Shown: positions 23,956 to 35,996 of the stretch, one piece after another
Layout of the letters: each line of letters begins with the position of its first letter
How positions within the stretch are numbered: position 1 is the stretch's first letter
From: Tragulus kanchil
Lineage: Eukaryota; Chordata; Mammalia; Artiodactyla; Tragulidae
NCBI GenBank assembly: GCA_022376925.1
Contig: JAIOJX010000025.1
Coordinates: 9,765,141 to 9,829,140 of the forward strand
DNA: 64,000 nt
Reading direction: 5' to 3'
Notes under the pieces: model-generated
What the model was told of the DNA's origin: nothing
The model's database searches: none
The model's input: the letters and a program-made list of their open reading frames with translations, nothing else
Program-made: the position numbers and the translations under genes

Positions 23956-25806
23956 CTCCAACTTTTTAAAAAAAAACTACCATGAGACAACCAGTCTCCA
24001 TACAGAATTTAAGATTTTTATGTCAGTTTCTCACTTTAGTATAGATTAACATAAATGTTTTTCTACTCAATGTAACAATCCTGAAATTTACTATCACATA
24101 ATCCCTAAAGCCCTCTGATTTATAGGCTTAATGATGGAACCGGTTTCAATCTTTATATAAAATGCTAGTAAACTTAGTTGCTTTCCTCTTTTTTAAATGA
24201 AAAGTGAGTAAAAAAGGATGACCTGATGATCCTCTGGAATGTGAGTTCCCCATGTTAGGAACTGCTTTGAGGAGAAAAGGTAGTCAGAAACCTTTCCTCT
24301 TTAGGTATGGGTCGTGTGGCTAGCTGTCAAGAGAGGTTTTAGGATAACTCCCCAAAGAAGGGAGTAAGATATTCTACCTCTGTTTTCAGGAATCATGATT
24401 TCAACCAGAAGAGTCAGCACTCCACCGTCCATGCCATATAAAGAACACTGGTCTGATGAATTTCTTTTTTTAAAACAATTTTATTAGAGGATGATTGTTT
24501 TACAATATTATGCTGGTTTCTGCCATACATCAATGTGAATCAGTCACAGGTATACATATGTCCCCTCTCTCTCGAGTCTCCTCCCATCTCCCACCCTATC
24601 TCACCGGTCTAGGTTGTCATAGAACAACGGGCTTGGCCTCCCTGTGCCCCACAGCAGATACCCCCACCGGCTATCCCTTTTCTATAGGGCAATTTTTTTA
24701 TACAACTAAAAAAAATATATCTATTTCTATAAAATAAATAACATCTAATTTTCAAAATGTACAGATGACTGTTTTATAATTGACACACTTAACTTGTTTT
24801 CAGTAACAAAGTTGCATAATGATGAAAACATTGCCAGACATCTGTTTTCAAAATTTTGTCTTGATAGCAGGAATTATTTTCCAAAACAATGATTTTCTCA
24901 CTTCTTATTCAAAATACCTCTTTTACATTGGGACATATTAAGGGTGTGTATGTGTTTAAATACTGCTAAGCAAGCATTTTTAATCATAGAAACATTCAGA
25001 AATTTGGAACAGCTTTATTTTTCTTTTTAAATAGGAGAAAAACATGTAACTCATCTTCAAATGCTCCAACTTTTTAAAAAAAAACTACCATGAGACAACC
25101 AGTCTCCATACAGAATTTAAGATTTTTATGTCAGTTTCTCACTTTAGTATAGATTAACATAAATGTTTTTCTACTCAATGTAACAATCCTGAAATTTACT
25201 ATCACATAATCCCTAAAGCCCTCTGATTTATAGGCTTAATGATGGAACCGGTTTCAATCTTTATATAAAATGCTAGTAAACTTAGTTGCTTTCCTCTTTT
25301 TTAAATGAAAAGTGAGTAAAAAAGGATGACCTGATGATCCTCTGGAATGTGAGTTCCCCATGTTAGGAACTGCTTTGAGGAGAAAAGGTAGTCAGAAACC
25401 TTTCCTCTTTAGGTATGGGTCGTGTGGCTAGCTGTCAAGAGAGGTTTTAGGATAACTCCCCAAAGAAGGGAGTAAGATATTCTACCTCTGTTTTCAGGAA
25501 TCATGATTTCAACCAGAAGAGTCAGCACTCCACCGTCCATGCCATATAAAGAACACTGGTCTGATGAATTTCTTTTTTTAAAACAATTTTATTAGAGGAT
25601 GATTGTTTTACAATATTATGCTGGTTTCTGCCATACATCAATGTGAATCAGTCACAGGTATACATATGTCCTCCCTCTCTCTCTCGAGTCTCCCTCCCAT
25701 CTCCCACCCTATCTCACCGGTCTAGGTTGTCATAGAACAAAGGGATTGGGCTCCCTGTGCCACACAGCAGATACCCCCACCGGCTATCCATTTTCTATAG
25801 GGCAAT
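23611..25806. repeat. Direct duplication 10 (offset 1108-1113)
   Basis: Copy 1 is 23611-24693 and copy 2 is 24719-25806. Mismatches and indels cluster in the last ~130 bases of copy 1 (for example 'CAACGGGCTTGG' against 'CAAAGGGATTGG'), and then filler 24694-24718 follows. The segment 23611-23955 exists three times (also from about 22480 and from 24719). Confidence 0.95.
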
Positions 25807-25960
25807 GTATATTTTTCTATGCTACTCGCTCAATTCATCCCACCCTCTCCTTCCCCACTGTCTCAAGTCTCTTCTCCATGGTTGCCTCTCTATTGCTACC
25901 CTGCAAATAGGTTTATTAGTATCATCTTCATAGTCATGATAGATACTTAAAATGTATCTA
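24464..25960 (-). mobile_element. L1 3' UTR fragment, antisense
   Basis: The plus strand 'CTGGTTTCTGCCATACATCA', 'CTCCCATCTCCCACCC', 'TCTAGGTTGTCATAGAACAA' and 'CTGCAAATAGGTTTATTAGT' matches the complement of an artiodactyl L1 3' end. The real fragment is about 25572-25960; 24464-24693 is the duplicated, error-containing start. Confidence 0.7.
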
Positions 25961-26098
25961 TCCTGCAGAGGCACTGTGCGACGGCCTGGAGGAGTGGGAG
26001 AGGGGGGATATGCATAGGACTAATCTGGGATCATACATATCTGTAAACAACAAAGCTCTGTAAAAGTAAAAAGGCAAATAAAAAGTAAAAAAAAAAAA
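25960..26098 (+). mobile_element. Retroposon 3' tail with poly-A
   Basis: Ends '...CTGTAAACAACAAAGCTCTG', followed by an A-rich tail and a run of A at about 26086-26098. A similar tail is at 56385-56455. Probably the 3' end of a LINE; family not certain. Confidence 0.5.
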
Positions 26099-29000
26099 TG
26101 TTTTGAAGTATTAGATTTTGAGGCTTTTCTTGAAAGAGTTCTAGACACAGAAATGCATTATGTTCATTCCAACTAATTTAAACACCAATGATAGATTCAT
26201 TATGAAAGATATAACATACAGCCTTGATTATAGGGCCGCATTTTAAGTGATAAGGCTGAAACGCTGCTTACAGAAACTGCCTTATTCAAGTTTCTGAGAT
26301 CTAGCTCAGTGCTAGTTGAAAGAGCATGGCTTTTAGACACACTAATAGAGATTTCAGCTGCTGTGACATCGAGCTCCTTGAAGGACTTTTTGAAAGAAAC
26401 ATCTTTTTCTATTTTAACAGTGGATCTGGACTCCCTAAAAATGAGTTATACATTAGAATGTCATTTACTTTTATTTGCCTTCATTAGTGCTGGTATTGCA
26501 AACAATTTGTCCGAGTGGAAGAAAAGAAGAGACTGAAGTCCTTCAATAACCCCTCTCATTAATTCTTTGTGCAAACAAACTCTAGTTTGGGATAAAGCAA
26601 GATAACCTAATGGATGTTTTGTAGAGGATGTGCAGTCACTTTGTTTACCAGTTAAGTTTTATCAAATAAAATGGACCAAGAAAAGCCAAGAAAAGTTTGC
26701 AGTTCTATAAATCTCAAGCTATATTTTGAACATTCCTGAAACACCCCATCTCCAGGCTTCAGCTTTGAATAGATTTATAAGAGTCAAAGGTCACAGTTCT
26801 TGCAAACAAAGGAAACTGCATAGAGTTTTTGTTTATTTTCTGTGTCTTAAAAAAAATCAAATATGGCCATCAAGGACATAAAACACTAATGCTCAACTAC
26901 AAGTGGCAGAAAAAGAGCCTGTGGGTGTTTTTGTTTCCTTGGTTACATGTGTAACAAAAACAGATGCAGAATAATTTTCACATTTCCTCTGCCTTGTTGT
27001 AACCAAGATTTTAGTACATTAGTTTTAAATAATTGAGGAATTCCAACAAGCATCTGCAAGGAGGAAGCCAGTCAATTCAGTTGCTCATGAACTTAGGGAT
27101 AAGGACAACACAGCCTGTGGCTTGTATAGCAAAAAGATTTCTTTTTGGCTTCAGGTTGATGGGCATCCATTTTGCTTCTGAGATTTCTGGTTATTAGGTC
27201 TTGGAACTTTGGAAAACTTATGCGTTTATGGAGACGTTTCTTCCTTATCTGTAGCAAAATTGATAGCTTCTTTGTCTCATAGTGTTATTGACAGGATTAT
27301 GAAAAATTATCAGGAACCTTCTTTTCCACTTTATTTTTGTTCTTTAAAGTTAAAAAATAATATGAATTGAAGGTCTCATAATAGTGTTCTGCAGCCACGA
27401 ATTCTTCCTCTCTTAGAATCGCCTCACCTAGATCCCTGCTCCGGGCTGGCTTGCCTGTTTTGGCTGGGTGAGATGGGAAAACCCACCACAGTGGCATCAA
27501 GATGAGCTGCTATGTTCTCTTACCAGTATTGGTCAGCGCTTTCTATTGTCTTTAAGTATCATGTTAGAAGACCCAGCTGGTATTGCAAACAATTTGTCCG
27601 AGTGGAAGAAAAGAAGAGACTGAAGTCCTTCAATAACCCTCTCATTAAGTCTTTGTGCAAACAAACTCTATTTTGGGATAAAGCAAGATAACCTAATGGA
27701 TGTTTTGTAGAGGATGTGCAGTCACTTTGTTTACCAGTTAAGTTTTATCAAATAAAATGGACCAAGAAAAGCCAAGAAAAGTTTGCAGTTCTATAAATCT
27801 CAAGCTATATTTTGAACATTCCTGAAACACCCCATCTCCAGGCTTCAGCTTTGAATAGATTTATAAGAGTCAAAGGTCACAGTTCTTGCAAACAAAGGAA
27901 ACTGCATAGAGTTTTTGTTTATTTTCTGTGTCTTAAAAAAAATCAAATATGGCCATCAAGGACATAAAACACTAATGCTCAACTACAAGTGGCAGAAAAA
28001 GAGCCTGTGGGTGTTTTTGTTTCCTTGGTTACATGTGTAACAAAAACAGATGCAGAATAATTTTCACATTTCCTCTGCCTTGTTGTAACCAAGATTTTAG
28101 TACATTAGTTTTAAATAATTGAGGAATTCCAACAAGCATCTGCAAGGAGGAAGCCAGTCAATTCAGTTGCTCATGAACTTAGGGATAAGGACAACACAGC
28201 CTGTGGCTTGTATAGCAAAAAGATTTCTTTTTGGCTTCAGGTTGATGGGCATCCATTTTGCTTCTGAGATTTCTGGTTATTAGGTCTTGGAACTTTGGAA
28301 AACTTATGCGTTTATGGAGACGTTTCTTCCTTATCTGTAGCAAAATTGATAGCTTCTTTGTCTCATAGTGTTATTGACAGGATTATGAAAAATTATCAGG
28401 AACCTTCTTTTCCACTTTATTTTTGTTCTTTAAAGTTAAAAAATAATATGAATTGAAGGTCTCATAATAGTGTTCTGCAGCCACGAATTCTTCCTCTCTT
28501 AGAATCGCCTCACCTAGATCCCTGCTCCGGGCTGGCTTGCCTGTTTTGGCTGGGTGAGATGGGAAAACCCACCACAGTGGCATCAAGATGAGCTGCTATG
28601 TTCTCTTACCAGTATTGGTCAGCGCTTTCTATTGTCTTTAAGTATCATGTTAGAAGACCCAGCACTGGTGGTGGCCTGTGGCTTTCCTTGGCCTTATCTG
28701 GAGAATGAACTTACAATGGCAGTTGCTCTGCTACTGAGCCTTTAGCTTTTCAAATGAATCAAAAGTAAGAAGTGCAAAGGTCATCACTATTCTGTACTCA
28801 AAATGAATATAAGTAGTTTAGCTTCTCTGGATTTTTCAAAGTATCCATTTTGCTTTTAACTTTAAATAACCAAGTTACTCATAATACCTGCTTCTGAGTA
28901 ACTTTAAATCCTCTCTGTTTCTTCACAGTTAATTATTAATTCACAAATATTGCTTGTGAATCAAAGGTATTTATAACTACTTTTTTCATGTATTTCAGAA

Positions 29001-29210
29001 AAAGTTATTGATTTTATGTTCATGTAGCTATTAACAACAACAACAACTCAGAACATTAGTATTTGGAAAAGCTTCTGTCTAGAATGAATACAGCTTTTGG
29101 TCACAGGTGATTCATCAAAATGTCCTACTTTCTTTTGCAATCGTCTCCATTTGCTTCATCTTTGTTTTAAGCTAGTGTATAACAACCTTCTGTTATTAGT
29201 ACCCTTAATT
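26099..29210. other. Unique non-coding DNA
   Basis: Apart from duplication 11 (26489-28663) I see no gene or repeat family. Sequence complexity is ordinary. The 67-residue minus-strand frame at 27297-27500 recurs at 28383-28586 only because of the duplication. Confidence 0.55.
26489..28663. repeat. Direct duplication 11 (offset 1087-1086)
   Basis: Copy 1 is 26489-27575 and copy 2 is 27576-28663, with no filler. A few differences fall near the start ('TTAATTCTTTG' against 'TTAAGTCTTTG'). Confidence 0.95.
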
Positions 29211-29736
29211 AGGGAGCTCGAGGTACCTTTGGTCCATTTCCTTCAGGTTTTACTTAATTGCCAACCAGCCTGGGAGATGGAGATTTGGGAAGTCTGGGCT
29301 CTGATTTCAGAGTGGTCCAGGCTGTAAAACATTGTGCTCATCCTATTTAGAGAAAGTAACATCCTTAGGGCAGAGGTCCTAGAACAGATTTTTAAGACTG
29401 CAGCCAAATGCTTAAAACAATGAGTCCTAGAATGACTTAAATCTTCCTGAACTAGAAGCTTCCCAGGATTAGACAGACACTAAAGCTGAAACACACAAAG
29501 CAGAGTCCATTGGTAATTAATTTCTCTAAGAGTATCTCCTATAGCATTTCAGTTAGACAACTTTCCAGTCGATTACATCCTGATTATGGGCCACCGTAGT
29601 TGGCTCTCACCCAAAGACATATCAATGCCTCTTGATTTCTGTAGCTCAAGAAATAAAATAAAAATTAAAATGTTCGTGTAACACTGGATTTAGCACTTGA
29701 CAGAACTTACATAATATGATGGCATCATGTTTGCGT

Positions 29737-29952
29737 GCATGCTCTGTTGCTTCAGACATGTCCAACTCTATACAACCCTATGGACTGTAGCCTGCCAGGC
29801 TCCTCTATCCATGGGATCCTCCAGGCAAGAATACTGGAATGGGTTGCCATGCTGTGCTCCAGGGGATCTTCCTGACCCAGGGACTGAAGTTCCGGCATCT
29901 CCTGCATTGGCAGGTGGATTCCTTTAACTCCTGAGTCACTGTGGAAGGCCCT
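29737..29952 (-). mobile_element. Bov-tA SINE, antisense
   Basis: The plus strand shows 'TTGCTTCAGACATGTCCAAC', 'GGACTGTAGCCTGCCAGGCT', 'CAAGAATACTGGAATGGG', 'CAGGGGATCTTCCTGACC' and a head complement. The duplicate at 30816-31031 is the same insertion. Confidence 0.93.
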
Positions 29953-30815
29953 AATGGCATCAGCTATCACCATATCTTCTTAGGACATTAAGGAAATGGA
30001 TGTTAATTTTTGGAATAGTTCTAAGTCTCTAAGAATTAACAAGCTGTACAAGAATGAGGGATCAGCAAAAGTGAGGACTGTTTTGTTCATAAAGTGGCAC
30101 TAGTTGTTGGTGAAATACTTTGATCCCAGGGGAGATGTCTTCCTAAGACAAGGATTTGTTCCCCACAAGACAGAGGTAGTGCTGACTGGTAGAGATTAAC
30201 TTCTGGACTCAGAGAACATGCCATAAAACTAAGAGGATTCTGGTTTCTGATCAAGAGAGCAGATTTTTTCAAAAACTTAAATGGTCCTAAGGGAGCTCGA
30301 GGTACCTTTGGTCCATTTCCTTCAGGTTTTACTTAATTGCCAACCAGCCTGGGAGATGGAGATTTGGGAAGTCTGGGCTCTGATTTCAGAGTGGTCCAGG
30401 CTGTAAAACATTGTGCTCATCCTATTTAGAGAAAGTAACATCCTTAGGGCAGAGGTCCTAGAACAGATTTTTAAGACTGCAGCCAAATGCTTAAAACAAT
30501 GAGTCCTAGAATGACTTAAATCTTCCTGAACTAGAAGCTTCCCAGGATTAGACAGACACTAAAGCTGAAACACACAAAGCAGAGTCCATTGGTAATTAAT
30601 TTCTCTAAGAGTATCTCCTATAGCATTTCAGTTAGACAACTTTCCAGTCGATTACATCCTGATTATGGGCCACCGTAGTTGGCTCTCACCCAAAGACATA
30701 TCAATGCCTCTTGATTTCTGTAGCTCAAGAAATAAAATAAAAATTAAAATGTTCGTGTAACACTGGATTTAGCACTTGACAGAACTTACATAATATGATG
30801 GCATCATGTTTGCGT

Positions 30816-31031
30816 GCATGCTCTGTTGCTTCAGACATGTCCAACTCTATACAACCCTATGGACTGTAGCCTGCCAGGCTCCTCTATCCATGGGATCCTC
30901 CAGGCAAGAATACTGGAATGGGTTGCCATGCTGTGCTCCAGGGGATCTTCCTGACCCAGGGACTGAAGTTCCGGCATCTCCTGCATTGGCAGGTGGATTC
31001 CTTTAACTCCTGAGTCACTGTGGAAGGCCCT
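30816..31031 (-). mobile_element. Duplicate copy of the Bov-tA at 29737
   Basis: Identical to 29737-29952 with identical flanks. A product of duplication 12, not a separate transposition. Confidence 0.93.
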
Positions 31032-31265
31032 AATGGCATCAGCTATCACCATATCTTCTTAGGACATTAAGGAAATGGATGTTAATTTTTGGAATAGTTC
31101 TAAGTCTCTAAGAATTAACAAGCTGTACAAGAATGAGGGATCAGCAAAAGTGAGGACTGTTTTGTTCATAAAGTGGCACTAGTTGTTGGTGAAATACTTT
31201 GATCCCAGGGGAGATGTCTTCCTAAGACAAGGATTTGTTCCCCACAAGACAGAGGTAGTGCTGAC

Positions 31266-33382
31266 TGGTAGAGATTAACTTCTGGACTCAGAGAACATGC
31301 CATAAAACTAAGAGGATTCTGGTTTCTGATCAAGAGAGCAGCTCTTTAAGTGGTCTACAACAATTTTTATTTTACGTGCCAAAGAATACAATGCTGAATA
31401 TGGAATGGTTCTTGCTCTAAATACTTTTTAAACTGTGTGGAGGCAGCAAAGAATTAATCTTTCCCCTGGACATTCCTTCTGGATACTCAAATAGTCATGG
31501 TAATGGTGGAATGTGGGGCAATTATTTTTCCATCATTTGGGTAATTCTCGTTGTGGGAGAAGTCAGCTATATATTTGGTTACGTCCCTAGCATACAGAAG
31601 GGATGTTCATTCAAGATATTTAGAATTTATTTTTCTCCTGGCCCAGGTCATCTTTTACTATGACTTCCTCCTCATTCCTAGACTCTGTACTTTGGAAGCT
31701 TTGAAACATCTTTGTCATAGCATTCATAAGTCAGTATTACAGTTATTTATGCATGCCCATTTTTGTCAACTAGACTCTGAACTCTTCCAGCATTGAGACC
31801 ATGTATTGTTTGTGTCATTTTGATAGGCTTTATTCTATTGTCAAATATATAAGTAGAGTTGGCTATTTGTAATAAAGGAAGTCTGACTATTTCATCCAAG
31901 AAAAATTTATGAGGAAACTATAATTTGTTATTCTTTCTTCAAATGTATAGTTTAATAAACAACAAAGTTCTACTGTATAGCACAAGGCATTATAGCCCAT
32001 ATCCTGTGATCAACCATAATGGAAAATTATATGAAAAAGAATGTATGTATGTATAACTGAATCACTTTGCTGTATAGCAGAAATTAACACAACATTGTAA
32101 ATAAACTATAGTGCAGTCAAATAAAATTTAAAAATGTGTAGTTATTGACAATTCATTAGGTGAGATGGCATTTTCTTAGTGGGAGCTGGTATAGCTTTTG
32201 TCTTTTAAGACTGTAATATTGAGGTTTTATCATGTAAAATGTAAGTACATGCTCTCTGGAACTTTTCTAAATTAAGTAGCTTATTCTTGGATTCTTGGCT
32301 TAAATAATAAGTAACTGTAGCATTTTTTTTTGAGTCTTGGTAGAGATTAACTTCTGGACTCAGAGAACATGCCATAAAACTAAGAGGATTCTGGTTTCTG
32401 ATCAAGAGAGCAGCTCTTTAAGTGGTCTACAACAATTTTTATTTTACGTGCCAAAGAATACAATGCTGAATATGGAATGGTTCTTGCTCTAAATACTTTT
32501 TAAACTGTGTGGAGGCAGCAAAGAATTAATCTTTCCCCTGGACATTCCTTCTGGATACTCAAATAGTCATGGTAATGGTGGAATGTGGGGCAATTATTTT
32601 TCCATCATTTGGGTAATTCTCGTTGTGGGAGAAGTCAGCTATATATTTGGTTACGCCCCTAGCATACAGAAGGGATGTTCATTCAAGATATTTAGAATTT
32701 ATTTTTCTCCTGGCCCAGGTCATCTTTTACTATGACTTCCTCCTCATTCCTAGACTCTGTACTTTGGAAGCTTTGAAACATCTTTGTCATAGCATTCATA
32801 AGTCAGTATTACAGTTATTTATGCATGCCCATTTTTGTCAACTAGACTCTGAACTCTTCCAGCATTGAGACCATGTATTGTTTGTGTCATTTTGATAGGC
32901 TTTATTCTATTGTCAAATATATAAGTAGAGTTGGCTATTTGTAATAAAGGAAGTCTGACTATTTCATCCAAGAAAAATTTATGAGGAAACTATAATTTGT
33001 TATTCTTTCTTCAAATGTATAGTTTAATAAACAACAAAGTTCTACTGTATAGCACAAGGCATTATAGCCCATATCCTGTGATCAACCATAATGGAAAATT
33101 ATATGAAAAAGAATGTATGTATGTATAACTGAATCACTTTGCTGTATAGCAGAAATTAACACAACATTGTAAATAAACTATAGTGCAGTCAAATAAAATT
33201 TAAAAATGTGTAGTTATTGACAATTCATTAGGTGAGATGGCATTTTCTTAGTGGGAGCTGGTATAGCTTTTGTCTTTTAAGACTGTAATATTGAGGTTTT
33301 ATCATGTAAAATGTAAGTACATGCTCTCTGGAACTTTTCTAAATTAAGTAGCTTATTCTTGGATTCTTGGCTTAAATAATAA
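31266..33382. repeat. Direct duplication 13 (offset 1072)
   Basis: Copy 1 is 31266-32310 and copy 2 is 32338-33382. Filler 32311-32337 is a compressed form of the real sequence after 33382 (both run from an 'AACT' through a T-rich stretch to 'AGTCTTGG'). One T/C difference is at 31584/32656. The start of the block is also a third copy of 30187-30262. Confidence 0.96.
31950..32135 (+). mobile_element. L1 3' end, sense
   Basis: Contains 'TACTGTATAGCACAAGGC', 'ATATCCTGTGATCAACCATA', 'GTATAACTGAATCACTTTGC', 'AGAAATTAACACAACATTG' and an A-rich 'CAAATAAAATTTAAAAATG' tail, the typical terminal 3' UTR of artiodactyl L1. A 5'-truncated insertion. Duplicate at 33022-33207. Confidence 0.85.
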
Positions 33383-33484
33383 AAGATCAACTTGTATTTG
33401 CATTTTGTTTTGTTTTGCAGTCTTGGTGTCATGACGGTTTTTAGTGAGCATTCCATGCAGGATTCTAATTATCGCATACCAGTC

Positions 33485-33655
33485 TTTGCTTTACATAGAT
33501 TATTGTGTTGACTTTATGAGGTAAATACAGTTTTAATTCTAATTTTTGGGGGTGAAGAAACTTTGAAAGATTGAATAATTAGCGAGTCATAGAGCTGGTA
33601 AGTGGTCTGGCTGGATGCTAAAGCCCACTCTTTTTAAACAATGGACTGTGTCACT
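33485..33655 (-). mobile_element. MIR SINE, antisense
   Basis: 'TTATGAGGTAAATACAG', 'GGGGTGAAGAAACTTTGAAA', 'AGTCATAGAGCTGGTAAGTG' and 'GATGCTAAAGCCCACTC' follow the complement of the MIR consensus. Confidence 0.75.
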
Positions 33656-34270
33656 TTTTCTTTTTGGCTTCTCTCATTGCTGCCTGTACCCCTCAATATC
33701 TTGGCCTCTAGTGCTATTCTACCCTGTGGCAGAGCGGAATGAAGGGCTTAGGAGATCTGGGTACATGTAGAGTGCACCAGAGGTTAGCATCACAGACCAT
33801 GCTTACTGCTGCACTCAGCCAGGAGGTGTTGGCAGTTTTTAGGACTGTGATGGGCTCGTCTCAACAGGGCAGCCAGTTTAAATACACAGCAAAGAGACCA
33901 CACCCAGGGAGGGTTTTCTGTCTAAGCGACCTTGTTCATGGCTCTGGGCCACTGGTGATCCTTCTCATCAGTCAAATATTAAATTTCCTTTTCTGAATTT
34001 TTTGGTAAGCCTGTTTGAAGTTTTCCCCTCTCCACATTTTATACGGTGGTAAAAATTTCAAGCTCTTCAAAGACAAAGCTGATGTGTGCTTTTAAAATGA
34101 TATTGTCATCATAATTACATTTGTTGTGCTAATTAGAATTTTCTAAAAAGATTTAGTTACCACTGCAGTTCCTACCCTACCTACCAATTGTCAAAGGATA
34201 AGATCAACTCAGTGCTGACACTTTGACTTTTGCAATCTATGTAACAAGTGGTGGATCAGAAATTAGATTA
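33656..34270. other. Unique non-coding DNA
   Basis: No gene or repeat recognised. Its end (from 34150) is repeated from 35405 as part of duplication 14, carrying non-L1 flank into the middle of the L1. Confidence 0.6.
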
Positions 34271-34439
34271 CATTTTTTAACTGAAATATACTTGATTTAT
34301 AATATCATGTCGTCTCAGGTCTCAGCAGTGATTCTGTTATATATACATATTCCTTCTCAGATTCTTTTCACTTATAGGTAATTGCACAATGTTTAGTTTC
34401 CTATGCTATACAGTAGGTCCTCACTGGTTATCTATTTTT
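34271..34439 (-). mobile_element. Old L1 3' UTR, target of the young L1
   Basis: The plus strand 'TAACTGAAATATACTTGATT', 'TATGCTATACAGTAGGTCCT' and 'GGTTATCTATTTTTT' is a decayed antisense L1 3' UTR. It resumes at 46909 with 'TATCTATTTTTATATATAG', exactly as an old L1 3' UTR would continue. It is therefore the insertion target of the L1 at 34440-46908. A copy of this left part is at 35526-35694. Confidence 0.7.
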
Positions 34440-34741
34440 TTAATTAATTAATTAATTTATTTTTTTACATGTATGTTCCCAGATCATTCATATGCATATC
34501 CCTGGACCCTCCCCCTACCCAGTTCCCCCCTTCCCATCCCTCCAGACCATCGCTCCGAGTGGTTGTAGGTACTCCTATTCCCCTAGCACAATGACAATAG
34601 CTATCTTTTCCACACATGACAGTATAGGCCTCCATGTTACTCCCTCCATGCCTCCCTCCCACTGTTCAGTCTCCACAATGTCTTTATGTCTATTCTCTGT
34701 TTTTTCATGAGTTCACTGTGTGTGTTATCATGACCATCTTA

Positions 34742-35371
34742 CTAGATCCCACATATATGAGTTAGTATACTATACTTGTCTTTCTCTTTTTGACTTACTT
34801 CACTTTTTATGATAGGTTCTAGAGTCAGCCACCTCATTAGGACTGACTCTTCTGCATTTCTTTTAACAGCTGAGTAGTATTCCATTGTATATATGTACCA
34901 GAGCTTCTGGATCCATTCATTTGTCCATGGACATCTAGGTTGCTTCCATGTTCTGGCTATTGTATAGAGAGCTGCAGTGAACATTGGGGTACAGGTGCCT
35001 CTTTCAGTTTTGATTTCATCAGGATATAGGCCTAATAGTGGGATTGCTGGGTCATATGGTGCTTCTATTTTTAGTTTTTTGAGGAATCTCCATATTGTCT
35101 TCCATAGAGGTTGTATCAGTTTATATTCCCACCAGCAATGCAAGAGGGTTCCCTTTTCTCCACACCCTCTCCAGCACTTGTTGTCTGTCGATTTTTTGAT
35201 GACGGCCATTCTGACAGGTGTGAGGTGGTATCTCATTGTGGTTTTAATTTGCATTTCTCTGATAATAAGCGAGGTTGAGCATCGTTTCATGTGTTTTTGG
35301 GCCATCTGTATGTCCTCTTTGGAGAGGCGTCTCTTTAGATCTTTTTCCCATTTTTTGATTGGGCTGCTCAT
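34742..35371 (-). pseudogene. L1 ORF2 C-terminus, duplicated fragment
   Basis: The last 209 residues of ORF2, identical in reading to the end of 35997-38036. It is the extra copy made by duplication 14 and not a second element. Contains the Cys-rich segment with C-x3-C and the terminal 'THICGI' with a TAG stop at 34742-34744. Upstream it runs into host DNA at the junction at 35405. Confidence 0.9.
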
Positions 35372-35996
35372 TTTCCCTGTGCCGAGTTGTCTGAGTTGCT
35401 TGTAGATTTAGTTACCACTGCAGTTCCTACCCTACCTACCAATTGTCAAAGGATAAGATCAACTCAGTGCTGACACTTTGACTTTTGCAATCTATGTAAC
35501 AAGTGGTGGATCAGAAATTAGATTACATTTTTTAACTGAAATATACTTGATTTATAATATCATGTCGTCTCAGGTCTCAGCAGTGATTCTGTTATATATA
35601 CATATTCCTTCTCAGATTCTTTTCACTTATAGGTAATTGCACAATGTTTAGTTTCCTATGCTATACAGTAGGTCCTCACTGGTTATCTATTTTTTTAATT
35701 AATTAATTAATTTATTTTTTTACATGTATGTTCCCAGATCATTCATATGCATATCCCTGGACCCTCCCCCTACCCAGTTCCCCCCTTCCCATCCCTCCAG
35801 ACCATCGCTCCGAGTGGTTGTAGGTACTCCTATTCCCCTAGCACAATGACAATAGCTATCTTTTCCACACATGACAGTATAGGCTTCCATGTTACTCCCT
35901 CCATGCCTCCCTCCCACTGTTCAGTCTCCACAATGTCTTTATGTCTATTCTCTGTTTTTTCATGAGTTCCCTGCGTGTGTTATCATGACCATCTTA

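Larger units (their letters stand above)
29211..31341. repeat. Direct duplication 12 (offset 1079)
   Basis: Copy 1 is 29211-30262 and copy 2 is 30290-31341. Filler 30263-30289 contains 'CTTAAATGGTCCTA', a garbled 'TTTAAGTGGTCTA' from the true continuation at 31345. Confidence 0.96.
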
